Shown: positions 1-9,093, counted from the first letter of the stretch. The stretch: 64,000 nucleotides of DNA from CAVZXS01 sp963779325 (GCA_963779325.1 CAVZXS010000009.1:62001-126000), one strand, 5' to 3'. Numbers and translations are program-made. The notes: generated by a model from the letters alone, not told the origin.

Positions 1-1
1 T

Positions 2-568
2 ATCAAATGGCTGCGTGTACCGGTCATCAGTCAGCTCATGCTTATTTTCTTTATCTACGTCGTTGCTTTCAGTATGATGCAAATAATGAGCGGGTTAATT
101 TGGAAAGAAAAATATTTATTAACCGAGGCTCAGGCCGGTTATACATTCGCCTATATCGGTCTTACATCGGCGCTGTTCCAGGGATTATTGGTGGGCAGGT
201 TAATAAAAAAATATTCAGAAAGGCAATTGATTATTGCGGGAGCCATACTGATGGCCGTTGGGTTGGCATCTACGCCGGTACCGCCGGCCGGCAGTTTTGT
301 ACCCTGGGTTTTTATTATTGTTATACCCATTTCATTGGGCAATGCATTAATTACGCCGGCACTATCCAGTTGGCTCAGTAAAAAGGCGCCGCTTAGAGAA
401 ACGGGCCAGGTAATGGGCGCCAATCAAAGTTTTGCGTCTATGGCAAGGGTAATTGGCCCCACGGCGGGTGGTTTATTGTACCCCATTTTTTGGAATTTAC
501 CCTTCTATGTCAGCGGATTAATCATGCTGATACCGCTTTTCATGATTTTCAAATTAAAGGATGACTAA
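2..568 (+). CDS. MFS transporter, C-terminal half (5' end outside window)
   Basis: The open frame runs in from the left edge without a start, so this is the end of a longer gene; the first ATG at 38 is internal. The 188 visible residues hold about five hydrophobic helices, with the charged loop GRLIKKYSERQ between helices (the R-x-K-K loop found in the second half of major facilitator proteins) and a short polar end, KLKDD. This matches the C-terminal half of TetA-like/multidrug MFS exporters of the inner membrane, which use the proton gradient. The substrate cannot be told from this half. The gene ends about 100 bases before tRNA-Gln. Confidence 0.8.
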   Translation: MKWLRVPVISQLMLIFFIYVVAFSMMQIMSGLIWKEKYLLTEAQAGYTFAYIGLTSALFQGLLVGRLIKKYSERQLIIAGAILMAVGLASTPVPPAGSFVPWVFIIVIPISLGNALITPALSSWLSKKAPLRETGQVMGANQSFASMARVIGPTAGGLLYPIFWNLPFYVSGLIMLIPLFMIFKLKDD

Positions 569-607
569 TTCCATTTGGCTCAAAAGACTGTAACCCTTAT
601 TTTTGCC

Positions 608-641
608 AGCCCGTTCCGGGCGGAACGTTCGGGCGGGCACT
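608..641. repeat. GC-rich nested palindrome
   Basis: GCCCG...CGGGC (609-613 with 630-634) encloses CGTTCC-gggc-GGAACG (612-627). It lies between the MFS gene and tRNA-Gln, with no T-run after it, so it is not an obvious terminator. The right half closely resembles a palindrome inside glmS at 27337-27357. Confidence 0.5.
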
Positions 642-669
642 CCCGAAAGAAATTTCAGGGAAATCGGAT

Positions 670-740
670 TGACCCATGGTGTAATGGTAACACTACTGAT
701 TTTGGTTCAGTCATTTATGGTTCGAATCCATATGGGTCAA
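670..740 (+). tRNA. tRNA-Gln (anticodon TTG)
   Basis: A cloverleaf can be folded by eye: acceptor TGACCCA pairs with TGGGTCA (7 bp), the anticodon loop TTTTGGT carries TTG (reads CAA), and the T-arm contains GGTTCGAATCC. The discriminator is A at 740. CCA is not encoded (the next bases are CAG), unlike the initiator tRNA later in the window. Confidence 0.95.
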
Positions 741-745
741 CAGAG

Positions 746-777
746 GCTCCGCAATTACAGCGGGGCTTTTTGTTTTT
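746..777 (+). terminator. Rho-independent terminator after tRNA-Gln
   Basis: Stem GCTCCGC (746-752) and GCGGGGC (760-766) with one G-T pair and a 7-base loop, followed by TTTTTGTTTTT. It starts six bases after the tRNA. Confidence 0.8.
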
Positions 778-1367
778 GGGGTATGCACCTTATTGTTACA
801 AACCGAAATTCTCAATACAGGTACGTGTGTTTGGCTTGGACTGCAGCCCGATATTAGTTGATAGCGATTTGCAGCCGATTGTTACTACTTCTGCCGGCAT
901 AGCAGAAAATCCAATGTCTGTTCGCACTTCGTCTTGATTCTTCAAATATTTTGTCTGTGTTCACAACTGTAGAGTGTGTCCCGGATGCGTAGGAACAAGG
1001 CTGCCTCTTTTGCAAGGTTGGCTTTGTTTAAGTCAGGTTTTTTTATTTTCAATACTCAAGTTTTTTTAAAATCATGATACCGCATCCGCCAACTCGTTGG
1101 CGGAAGAGCAGATAGTTGACTCACCCAAGTATGGTCGGGCAGGCATATTCATTTTAAAAAACCTTTCTGAAAAAATCAGAGAGGCTCTTTTGTTTTATAA
1201 TTTTTTCCGGTAATCATCCATCTCTTCGTTTACTTACTATACTTTTCCTGTCAGTACAACAATTAGTTCGATCTCAAGTTGATTGTTATGGGTGAGGAGT
1301 TGTAGCGAAAAGCCCGACCACCAAAGGTATTCACGCCCCCAAAATTCTTTTTAAACTTTTTCAGTAA
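778..1367. other. Intergenic region without a supported gene
   Basis: No convincing coding frame is visible. It contains a perfect 8-bp hairpin TCCGCCAA-ctcg-TTGGCGGA (1085-1104) and a terminator-like hairpin CCTTTCTGA-aaaaa-TCAGAGAGG followed by CTCTTTTGTTTT (1162-1195, plus strand). No plus-strand gene precedes that terminator, so an unrecognised short transcript or a gene remnant is possible. Confidence 0.5.
1162..1195 (+). terminator. Terminator-like hairpin with no evident upstream gene
   Basis: A 9-bp stem (1162-1170 with 1176-1184, one G-T pair) with an A5 loop is followed by a T-rich tract. The nearest plus-strand gene is tRNA-Gln, which already has its own terminator. Confidence 0.45.
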
Positions 1368-3290
1368 TCAATAATGCATTCTTACAAAGGCTTCCATTGC
1401 AGCATAATGGGTAAGACCCAGATCGGCATATAATTTAGCAGTTGCAGCATTGCGTTCCTCGGCACGTTGCCAAAACTCACGTGCATCGCTCCCTTGGAAC
1501 GGTACCATGTCTTTTTGCGATTGATGTATGAAAATGCCAAACCGTTTTTTCAGTACCTGGTCAGGACTCATGGGTATAGCCATTTCAATTTCTTCAATAT
1601 TCCATTCCTGCCAGGCGCCTTTATACAACCAAAGCCAGCAATCTTTTATCCAATCGGCCCCGCCGGCTTTTATTTGTTTTAATGATTCCAATACAACATC
1701 TAAACAAACCTTATGCGTTCCGTGCGGATCGGCTAAGTCGCCTGCGCAAAACAGTTGATGCGGTTTTAGTTTATTCAAAAGCTCAACGGTTTGTTTTACA
1801 TCCTCAGCACCCATCGGGTTTTTTTGTATGGTTCCGGTTTCGTAAAAAGGAAGGTTTTGAAAATGAATATTGTTTTCATTTATACCTACATACCGGCAGG
1901 TAGCTTTTGCTTCGCAGCGGCGAATAAGCCCTTTTATTTCTCTTATCTCTTTGGTATCGGTTTGGTTTACTTTTTTATTGGATAAATAATTGCGTACGTT
2001 GTCCAATATAGCTTTTGATTTATTGGGATCAATGCCGGCTATTTCTTCAAAGCCTACGGTAAAGTCGAGAAAGCGGGTTACAAATTCATCGGTAACGGCA
2101 ATATTACCGCTTGTTTGATAGGCTACGTGCACATCATTGCCCTGGTCATGTAATCGCTGAAATGTACCGCCCATGCTGATGATATCATCATCGGGGTGCG
2201 GAGAAAAAATAACACAACGCTTGGGATAAGGATTAGACCGCTCAGGATGGCCGGGAATAACGGCATTGGGTTTGCCCGCAGGCCAGCCCGTTATACTGTC
2301 GCGTAATAAATAATATACTTGTAGATTTATTTCATAGGCATCTCCTTTTTCTACCAACAAATCACCCAAACCGTAATTGTTATAATCGTCGTTAGTAAGT
2401 GAGAGAACTGAATTATTAGACTTGAGCGCCATATTAACCACTGCTTTTTTTATCATAGCAGGCGTCCATTCACATTCGCCGGTAAGCCAGGGGCTTTTGA
2501 AACGGGTAAGCTCCGTCGATGCTTCTTTGTCTAATACAAATAAAATGTCATCATGATTTTGCAGTAAAGATGCGGGTACCTGTTCCGTATCTTCTTCCTC
2601 CACCGCTTTTTTTATTACAGGCGCTTTGGAAGGTCCCCAGGCAAGCAGTATTATTTTTTTTGATTTTAAAATAGTGCTAATGCCCATGGTAATGGAAAGA
2701 CGCGGCACTTCTGAAATGTTTGCAAACTCATAGGTATTGGCTAAGCGGGTCGTGGTATCAAGCGTAATTAATCTTGTTTTGGAGTAAATGCCGCTGCCGG
2801 GTTCATTAAAACCTATATGGCCATTGATACCTATACCGAGTATTTGCAGATCAATACCGCCTGCATCCTGTATCTGCTTTTCGTATTGTGCACAATGGGC
2901 TTTTATTTCTTCCTTGGGTAAGCTGCCGTTCAGTATGTGTACGTTGTTTAAATCAATATCTACATGATTGAATAACAACCGGTGCATAAAGTTGTAATAA
3001 CTTTGAAATGCTTCCCGATCAATGGGATAATATTCATCGAGGTTAAAAGTGATTACATTTTTAAAACTGAGTCCTTCTTCTTTGTGCATGCGTGCCAACT
3101 CGGCGTACAATGACTTGGGTGTAGAGCCGGTTGCCAATCCCAATACACATTTTTCTTTTTTTGCCTGTTTATCTTTTATAAGATTGGCTATTTGCCGTGC
3201 CGCAAATTGAGAACCTTCTTTTACGTCATTAAAAATCTGTACGGGAATTTTTTCAAAACTGTCGGAAAGGTCGATGGGTTGCTTAGGCAT
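1368..3290 (-). CDS. nagB: Glucosamine-6-phosphate deaminase fused to LmbE/PIG-L domain
   Basis: At 640 aa this is more than twice the length of classic NagB. Residues ~15-275 form the NagB domain (GLATGSTPKSLY sugar-phosphate loop, FNLDEYYP near residue 83, GINGHIGFNEPGSG near 155), which converts glucosamine-6-phosphate to fructose-6-phosphate and ammonia. From ~355 a second domain starts with SPHPDDDIISMGG, the metal-binding motif of LmbE/PIG-L de-N-acetylases, with a matching DPHGTHK motif further on. Both motifs look intact, so it may deacetylate an amino sugar as well as deaminate it; that coupling is inference. This long form is common in Bacteroidota. It is transcribed divergently from ddl and catabolises the product of GlmS, encoded at 25.6-27.5 kb. 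Confidence 0.92.
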   Translation of the reverse strand: MPKQPIDLSDSFEKIPVQIFNDVKEGSQFAARQIANLIKDKQAKKEKCVLGLATGSTPKSLYAELARMHKEEGLSFKNVITFNLDEYYPIDREAFQSYYNFMHRLLFNHVDIDLNNVHILNGSLPKEEIKAHCAQYEKQIQDAGGIDLQILGIGINGHIGFNEPGSGIYSKTRLITLDTTTRLANTYEFANISEVPRLSITMGISTILKSKKIILLAWGPSKAPVIKKAVEEEDTEQVPASLLQNHDDILFVLDKEASTELTRFKSPWLTGECEWTPAMIKKAVVNMALKSNNSVLSLTNDDYNNYGLGDLLVEKGDAYEINLQVYYLLRDSITGWPAGKPNAVIPGHPERSNPYPKRCVIFSPHPDDDIISMGGTFQRLHDQGNDVHVAYQTSGNIAVTDEFVTRFLDFTVGFEEIAGIDPNKSKAILDNVRNYLSNKKVNQTDTKEIREIKGLIRRCEAKATCRYVGINENNIHFQNLPFYETGTIQKNPMGAEDVKQTVELLNKLKPHQLFCAGDLADPHGTHKVCLDVVLESLKQIKAGGADWIKDCWLWLYKGAWQEWNIEEIEMAIPMSPDQVLKKRFGIFIHQSQKDMVPFQGSDAREFWQRAEERNAATAKLYADLGLTHYAAMEAFVRMHY

Positions 3291-3637
3291 TTGTTTGTTG
3301 GTTAAATTTTATATCATTTCTCCTCTTTTTTTTATTTAGCTAAAAGAGAGCAAGTCAGTATTACCGGGTTGTATGTATTTTACGAATTTGGCAGCTTTTT
3401 ACCGCGATTGAATATCAAATATAAAAAAAGTATATAAAGAAGGGATGGTAAATGGCGTATATAAATTAAACAAGCGTTTGCATTGGTGTTGAAAAGAGAG
3501 CCTAACCTTTGTTAGTAGCGGGTTTTGCAAGCAAAGCGACCCGATTTGATTAAGTCTTAGTTAAAGGTTATAAAATAGTGCATTTTATTTTTCGTTTGTT
3601 TTACTATTTCAGCAATATTTGCGTTACAATTACAATT
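3291..3637. other. Divergent intergenic region between nagB and ddl
   Basis: AT-rich region that must hold promoters for both divergent genes. A weak inverted structure (TAACCTTT near 3503 with AAAGGTTA near 3563, enclosing a CGGGT/ACCCG pair) is visible; no operator or riboswitch was recognised. Confidence 0.4.
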
Positions 3638-4615
3638 ATGAAGAAGAATTTGGCGCTGGTAACGGGCGGATATTCGGGAGAGGCTGTTATTTCCTACAAA
3701 AGCGCTGTTACCATTGATAATAACTTAGACAGGGAAAAGTATAATGTTTATTTAATAGATGTAAAACCTGCAGGTTGGTTTTATGAGATGGCTGACGGCA
3801 GAAAGGCGGAAATAGATAAAAACGATTTCAGCCTTCAATTAGACAGCCAAAAAATAGTTTTTGATGCGGTTTTTATTGGCATGCACGGCACTCCCGGCGA
3901 GGATGGCAAGTTGCAGGGCTATTTTGATACACTAAAAATGCCTTATACCGGTTGCGATGCGGCTACTTCCGCCATTACTTTTAATAAACGATACACGGTA
4001 GCGGTGGCAGCAATGGCCGGCATACATGTTGCTAAATCAATGCATTTATTTAAGCATTCGGGCTTTTCCGCATCGCGGGTAGCCGATCAATTGCGGTTGC
4101 CGGTTTTTGTAAAACCCAATAACGGCGGTTCAAGTATAGGCATGAGTAAAGTAAGCGATGCGGGGGATTTAGCGGCGGCCGTTGAAAAAGCATTTAAAGA
4201 AGATAACCAGGTATTGGTAGAGGAAATGATAAAAGGCAGGGAGTTTACCGTGGGTGTATTTAAAACTGAGGGCAAAATAATTGTACTGCCTGTAACGGAA
4301 GTAATGACGCAAAAAGAGTTTTTTGATTATGAAGCGAAATACGGAGGAGCGTCTACAGAAGTAACGCCGGCGGCATTGGATGAAGTACACGCCGACGCTA
4401 TACGACAGGCCGCTGAAAAAGTTTATACCGTATTTAATTGCCGGGGTGTGGTAAGAATTGATTTTATTTTGAACGAATCTGATAACAACCCGTATATGTT
4501 GGAGATAAATACCATACCGGGGCAAAGTGAGCACAGTATTGTACCGCAGCAGGTAAAAGTAATGGGATGGAGCTTGAAGGAATTTTACAGTAAATTGGTA
4601 GAGGATATTCTTTAA
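3638..4615 (+). CDS. ddl: D-alanine--D-alanine ligase
   Basis: A 325-aa ATP-grasp ligase that joins two D-alanines for peptidoglycan precursors in the cytoplasm. The ATP-grasp features are visible: NNGGSSIGMSKV (glycine-rich loop), EEMIKGREFTVGV, and the metal/substrate motif EINTIPG near the C-terminus. The frame is open to 3578, but MKKNLALVTGGYSGE at 3638 gives the normal Ddl N-terminus; the upstream 20 residues are hydrophobic and unlike the family. It is followed 75 bases later by a PASTA-domain gene in the same direction, a pairing that fits a cell-wall operon. Confidence 0.95.
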   Translation: MKKNLALVTGGYSGEAVISYKSAVTIDNNLDREKYNVYLIDVKPAGWFYEMADGRKAEIDKNDFSLQLDSQKIVFDAVFIGMHGTPGEDGKLQGYFDTLKMPYTGCDAATSAITFNKRYTVAVAAMAGIHVAKSMHLFKHSGFSASRVADQLRLPVFVKPNNGGSSIGMSKVSDAGDLAAAVEKAFKEDNQVLVEEMIKGREFTVGVFKTEGKIIVLPVTEVMTQKEFFDYEAKYGGASTEVTPAALDEVHADAIRQAAEKVYTVFNCRGVVRIDFILNESDNNPYMLEINTIPGQSEHSIVPQQVKVMGWSLKEFYSKLVEDIL

Positions 4616-4690
4616 CCCGCAGTTGGTCGTAAGTTTGCAAAAGAGGTTCAGGTCTTATTAAATTAACAGAAAAGTAACTATAAATCATTC

Positions 4691-5494
4691 ATGTTGAAAT
4701 TCATCACGCATCGCCCTTTATGGGTCAATATACTGGTCGCATTGGTCTTGATAGCCATTTTGACCTGGTTGTTTTTTTCTTCTTTAAATTGCCTTACTCG
4801 TCACGGTGAGTCTAAGACCGTACCCTCTGTTACGGGTAAAAGCTTTAGCGAGGCAAAAAAAATATTACAGTCGCAGGGTTTTGAGGTAGTGGTGCAGGAT
4901 TCAAGTTATCATGATACGGTACCCAAGCTGACTGTTATCAGCCAGGTGCCCGAAGGTAACACAGCGGTAAAAATTAATCGGACCGTTTACCTGCGTATCA
5001 ACCGTTCGGAGCCGCCTTATGTAAATATGCCCAATCTTGTTGGTTTTAGTTTTCGTAATGCCGAAATGATTTTGAAAAACGCCGGTTTAAAAATTGGTGA
5101 TACATCCAGAAAACCCGACTTTGCCCGCAATTCAATATTGGAGCAATTGTATAAGGGCGACGCCATTACGCAGGGAACCAAACTTAAAATGGGCAGCGCT
5201 GTTGATCTTGTATTGGGAGATGGAGTAGGCGACAGGCAATTTCCGGTACCCGTAGTAGTAGGTATGACTTATGCCGACGCAAAAGAAGTGATAGAAAGTA
5301 GGGGACTGAGCTTTGGAGCACGAATAGCCGAAGGGGATATTAAAGATACTATGAGTTCATATATTATCTGGCAGGATCCGCAGAAATTTGACGATGAAAA
5401 AAAAGCGGTGTATATCCGCTCGGGGCAAATGATTAATGTACGATTCAGTGCGGTAAAGAAAGTGAGTTTGGATACTATTATAATTGATAATTAA
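4691..5494 (+). CDS. Membrane-anchored PASTA-domain protein
   Basis: 267 aa with a short cytoplasmic start, one transmembrane helix (~residues 12-31, VNILVALVLIAILTWLFFSS) and three extracytoplasmic PASTA repeats (about 40-108, 110-180 and 187-255), each with the V/P-x-(V/L)-x-G-x-(S/T)-(F/Y)-x-(D/E/N)-A pattern: VPSVTGKSFSEAKKIL, MPNLVGFSFRNAEMIL and VPVVVGMTYADAKEVI. PASTA domains bind peptidoglycan stem peptides or muropeptides. No kinase or penicillin-binding domain is attached, so it is a stand-alone PASTA protein of the Bacteroidota type. Its position after ddl supports a cell-wall role; the exact function is not known from sequence. Confidence 0.88.
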   Translation: MLKFITHRPLWVNILVALVLIAILTWLFFSSLNCLTRHGESKTVPSVTGKSFSEAKKILQSQGFEVVVQDSSYHDTVPKLTVISQVPEGNTAVKINRTVYLRINRSEPPYVNMPNLVGFSFRNAEMILKNAGLKIGDTSRKPDFARNSILEQLYKGDAITQGTKLKMGSAVDLVLGDGVGDRQFPVPVVVGMTYADAKEVIESRGLSFGARIAEGDIKDTMSSYIIWQDPQKFDDEKKAVYIRSGQMINVRFSAVKKVSLDTIIIDN

Positions 5495-5520
5495 AATATT
5501 TGATCTGAAAAAAACTGCTT

Positions 5521-5838
5521 ATGCAAAGTATTACCGTAGATGAATTAAAAGCCCGGATGGATGCCGGCGAAGAATTAAACATTATTGATTGCCGGGAACC
5601 AGATGAATATGCGGAATTTAATATCGGGGCAAAGCTTGTGCCACTGGGCAAAATACAAAGTATGCAGCTTGATGACCTGGAAGATTTAAAAGAGGAAGAA
5701 GTAATTATTCATTGCCGCAGCGGCAAACGCAGTATGACGGCTTGTTTGTTTTTAGAAACGATGGGCTATGCTCATACAGTGAATGTAGAAGGCGGCGTAC
5801 TCGCCTGGCAAGAAAAATTCGGAACTGCAAAGAGCTGA
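5521..5838 (+). CDS. Single-domain rhodanese-like protein
   Basis: 105 aa, a single rhodanese fold. IDCREPDEYAEFNI is the N-terminal substrate-loop motif and HCRSGKRS carries the catalytic cysteine in the usual six-residue active-site loop, so it should be an active sulfurtransferase (persulfide carrier), probably cytoplasmic since there is no signal peptide. It lies 26 bases after the PASTA gene and is probably co-transcribed with it; the physiological sulfur acceptor cannot be told. Confidence 0.88.
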   Translation: MQSITVDELKARMDAGEELNIIDCREPDEYAEFNIGAKLVPLGKIQSMQLDDLEDLKEEEVIIHCRSGKRSMTACLFLETMGYAHTVNVEGGVLAWQEKFGTAKS

Positions 5839-5839
5839 T

Positions 5840-5905
5840 CTTTGAAGAGGAAGTCGGAATCATTCTCAAATTCATATCTTGACATCTTATCTCTGACCTC
5901 CGAAT
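5840..5905. repeat. Short inverted copies of the GTCAGAA-type heptamer
   Basis: GAGGAAGTCGGA (about 5846) and TCTGACCTCCGA (about 5891) are inverted relatives of the heptamer tandem array at 10986-11043, here between two convergent genes. Confidence 0.35.
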
Positions 5906-8071
5906 TCACAACTTTACATTCACTCCCAGCATAAAATTTCTGCCGGCCATAGGGAAATAAAAATTTTCTGTAGATAAAGCGCCTCCGCTTATATAACTGA
6001 ATGTATAACCGTTCGGTTCATATTTTTTATTAAATAAATTATTAACCTGCAGCATGACAGCAGCTTCTTTAATGAACGCTTTTTTAAAAGTATAGGCGAT
6101 TCTCGTATCCTGCGTATAAAAGCTGTTCAACTTCCTGTTTTCATTTTGTGTATTATCAAGATATTGCTTACTTACATACTTGCCGATAAGGTTGATTTCG
6201 GTATTTTTTACGGGCAATAAACTGATGGTGCTGCCTGCAATAACAGCGGGAGAAAATGCAATATCCGGTAATAAATAACTGTTTGTTTTTTGAACACCCA
6301 AATCATAATCGTCTATATATTCTGAAAAATTTTTTACTTTATTTCTGCTGATGGTCAAATTCCCTTCAATTTTAAGCCATTTAACGATAGTTGCCGCTGC
6401 CTGCAGCTCCGCACCCATGCGGTAACTTTTTGGAATATTGGTTCTGGTATAAGCGCCTGCATCATTTATTTTACCGGTAAGTACCAATTGATTTTTATAG
6501 TTCATATAGTAACCCGTCACACTCCAATTGTACTTCGCTTTTCTTTTTTCAATACCTATTTCCAAATCTTTCAATTGTTCCGGCCTCGGTAATTGTGCAG
6601 TACCTGCTTCAAAATCATCCCTGTTCGGTTCTTTATTACCAATGCTGTAAGAGATGTAGGCGTTCCATCCGTTTCGGTTATAACTCAACCCGGCTTTGGG
6701 ATTGAAAAAATCATACGCTGTATTAATAACAAGTGTCGGGTTATCCCTAAAACCGGTGATGGAGTATTGTACATTTCTGAATTGCGCATCCAAAAATGTA
6801 CTCCAATGCTGAACGATTTTTTGCTGCCATTTTGCATAGGTATTAATATCTGTTTTTGAAGCATCCAAATCATACCATTTGTGTTCCGGATCCGGTAAAC
6901 CGTTGGAAGCCCAAATTAATTTCCCGAAATGATTGCCTTCGTAGTTGGTAACTGCGCCGCCGGCAGTGAATTGCGTGTTATCTTTTTTATACTGTAGTGA
7001 AAAAATGTTTCCGTAAAAATCATTATCCAACCAAAGTTGACTGATGAAATCGGAATTAGTTAACGTATTGCTTCCGAAAACGGGATTCGGTAAATTGTAT
7101 TTTGAATATTTTTCATCTGCTTTATATTGTTCGTAATAGCCTTTTCCTTTTGTATAAAATACGGCTGTATTAAAAACTAAGTTATCATTGAATTTTGTAT
7201 CAAAAAAAAGTTGATAATGAGTTTGCCGGTAGTTATCCGTTTCGTTGCTGTATGGCTCGCCCGTTTTTTCGGTACCTGCATAATTTACGCTCCTGTTATT
7301 ATTTATTAAATCCGCTTCACTGATGCCGTACCAAGCCTGGTAGGTTTTTTCGTTACCGGTAAATAAATTAAACCGCAGCGTCGATTTTTTATTAATATAG
7401 GCGGTAGAAAAATAAAGCGACTTTAAATCACTCCCCGCTCTGTCAATAAATCCATCGCTGTTTATTTTTGAAAATCTTGCGTCCGCTGTAAAATGATCGG
7501 CTAATAAACCCGTGCCGGTTTTTACAGTATTCTTCCATGTGTTAAAAGAGCCGTAACTGTTATTGAACTCTGCGTAAGCGGTTTTATTTATTTCATTGGT
7601 ACTGAAATTTATACTTGCGCCAAAAGCGCCTGCCCCGTTGGATGAAGTACCCAGTCCCCGTTGAATCTGCACACTGTTTACCGAAGAAGAAAAATCGGGC
7701 AAGTTTACAAAAAACAAACCTTGGGATTCAGCATCGTTATAAGGAATGCCGTTAATGGTCATGTTAATCCGTGTGGCATCGGTGCCCCTGATGCGTATGC
7801 CGGTATAACCAACGCCATTGCCCGCATCGGAATTTATCACGACCGAAGGTGTTTGATTCAGTAAAAAAGGAATGTCCTGCCCCAGGTTTATCTTCTGTAT
7901 TTCCTTTTTAGAAATATTGGTTTTGGTAAACGGCGCATTTTCCCCGGCACGTAAGGCCCGTACCTCTATCGGAGTAAGTAAATTAAAACTGTCTTTAACG
8001 GGTTGTCCGTCTTGTGCTGACAACCATAAACCCATTGCTGCTGAAACGGTTGATAATAAAATCCTCTTCAT
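5906..8071 (-). CDS. TonB-dependent receptor, probable thiamine transporter
   Basis: 721 aa with an N-terminal signal peptide ending SAQ (residues 1-20), a plug domain (~45-165; NQTPSVVINSDAGNG, IRIRGTDATRINMTINGIP, QRGLGTSSNGAGAFGASI) and a 22-strand-type outer-membrane barrel up to the C-terminus. No long TonB-box extension or carboxypeptidase-like domain is present. A TPP riboswitch lies 60-175 bases upstream on the same strand, so the receptor most likely takes up thiamine or a precursor across the outer membrane; this class was predicted from THI elements in Bacteroidota. No PnuT or thiamine kinase gene follows it here (the next gene is convergent), so any inner-membrane partner is encoded elsewhere. 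Confidence 0.9.
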   Translation of the reverse strand: MKRILLSTVSAAMGLWLSAQDGQPVKDSFNLLTPIEVRALRAGENAPFTKTNISKKEIQKINLGQDIPFLLNQTPSVVINSDAGNGVGYTGIRIRGTDATRINMTINGIPYNDAESQGLFFVNLPDFSSSVNSVQIQRGLGTSSNGAGAFGASINFSTNEINKTAYAEFNNSYGSFNTWKNTVKTGTGLLADHFTADARFSKINSDGFIDRAGSDLKSLYFSTAYINKKSTLRFNLFTGNEKTYQAWYGISEADLINNNRSVNYAGTEKTGEPYSNETDNYRQTHYQLFFDTKFNDNLVFNTAVFYTKGKGYYEQYKADEKYSKYNLPNPVFGSNTLTNSDFISQLWLDNDFYGNIFSLQYKKDNTQFTAGGAVTNYEGNHFGKLIWASNGLPDPEHKWYDLDASKTDINTYAKWQQKIVQHWSTFLDAQFRNVQYSITGFRDNPTLVINTAYDFFNPKAGLSYNRNGWNAYISYSIGNKEPNRDDFEAGTAQLPRPEQLKDLEIGIEKRKAKYNWSVTGYYMNYKNQLVLTGKINDAGAYTRTNIPKSYRMGAELQAAATIVKWLKIEGNLTISRNKVKNFSEYIDDYDLGVQKTNSYLLPDIAFSPAVIAGSTISLLPVKNTEINLIGKYVSKQYLDNTQNENRKLNSFYTQDTRIAYTFKKAFIKEAAVMLQVNNLFNKKYEPNGYTFSYISGGALSTENFYFPMAGRNFMLGVNVKL

Positions 8072-8132
8072 TTTTTAAGGTTTTAAATAGTTAAAAATGA
8101 GAGGGAAATGCTATAAGCAAAATGAAGGAGAT

Positions 8133-8247
8133 GTCACCTTCCTGCGCAGGCATTACCCTGATCAGGTTCTGCGGGTATAATCTCAGATTGTCGCTGTGCA
8201 TTGCGAAAAATACTTCGCAATGCACAGGTTCAAACACCCCGGGAACT
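8133..8247 (-). promoter_or_regulatory. TPP (THI-box) riboswitch
   Basis: Read on the minus strand the region gives CCCGGGGTG, then CTGAGATTATACCC (8186-8173), GAACCTGATCAGGGTAATG (8169-8151) and CCTGCGCAGGAAGG, the conserved core of the thiamine pyrophosphate riboswitch. The variable P3 arm is a perfect 14-bp stem (8194-8207 with 8214-8227) closed by a six-base loop. It sits 60 bases before the TonB receptor start and should repress it when TPP is abundant. Confidence 0.95.
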
Positions 8248-8374
8248 TAATTCGGTGCAAAGATAAAGTATAAATTATTCTTAAAACTCCTGTAACTTTT
8301 TTATGATAGTATTCGTAATATATCTCGGGCGGCACTTTTGGCGGCTTTTTCAAAAAAACCAAAATCAAAAAATC

Positions 8375-9093
8375 ATGAAAAAAGTACTTTTATCCTTATT
8401 TGTTTTGAGCTTGGCCGGCTTTGTATATGCACAAAAAACGGTAAATGATCCTAATGCTGAAAAAAGAAATGTAAGCGGTTTTCACGGCATTGATGTGGGT
8501 GGCGGTATTGATTTGTATTTATCCTACGGGTGATGAGGCAGTTGCTGTGAGTGCCGGTACCGACGAGCATCGGGACAGGATAAAAACCGAGGTGAAGGAC
8601 GGCGTTTTGAAGAATATGGTACGAATGGGACAGGAAATTAAAATTCGATTGGAAAAATCGTAAAATGAAAGCTTATGTTTCTTACAAACAGCTTAATAGC
8701 CTGCATGCTTCCGGCGGTTCTGATGTATCTTCGGACGGAAGCATTAAGACTGCGGAATTGGACATGCATGCAAGCGGCGGTTCGGATATTAAAGTAAGTG
8801 TAGAAGTAAGTGAACTGAAAGCCAATGTCTCAGGCGGTTCGGATATTATTATTTTAGGTACTGCAAAAAATATTGATGTTGATGCCAGCGGCGGCAGTGA
8901 TTTTAAGGGTTATGAACTGCAGACCGAAAATTGTAAAGCCAATGCAAGCGGCGGAAGTGATATATTTATAACTGTAAATAAGGAATTGATTGCCGACGCC
9001 AGTGGCGGCAGCGATGTTCATTATAAAGGAACGGGTTTGATAAGAGATATAAAAAGCAGCGGCGGCGGCAGTGTAAAAAGAGCTTCCAAGTAA
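8375..9093 (+). pseudogene. GIN-domain (DUF2807) secreted protein, two frameshifts
   Basis: Starts MKKVLLSLFVLSLAGFVYAQ (signal peptide) and matches the intact paralogue at 9112 throughout, but the frame changes twice. After GIDLYLSYG at about 8528-8530 the homologous reading (DEAVAVSAG, DEHRDRIKTEVKDGVLK) continues in the next frame; at about 8611-8613 it shifts again (IWYEWDRKLKFDWKNRK, then MKAYVSYKQLNSL). Each fits one extra base, a G in a GGG run and an A in GAA. The C-terminal part keeps seven solenoid turns with SGGSD. Either a recent pseudogene or two sequencing errors; two independent insertions in one gene favour decay, but this is not certain. Confidence 0.8.

Noticed and set aside
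575..937. Open frame across tRNA-Gln and following gap
   Set aside because: It reads through the tRNA and its terminator and has no recognisable protein features.
3500..3575. Weak inverted repeat between nagB and ddl as an operator or riboswitch
   Set aside because: Arms of only about eight bases with no conserved core; reported only as a remark for the gap.
8128..8247. Repeated hairpin upstream of the TonB receptor taken as a terminator
   Set aside because: The conserved TPP-riboswitch core lies around it; the perfect stem is the variable P3 arm.
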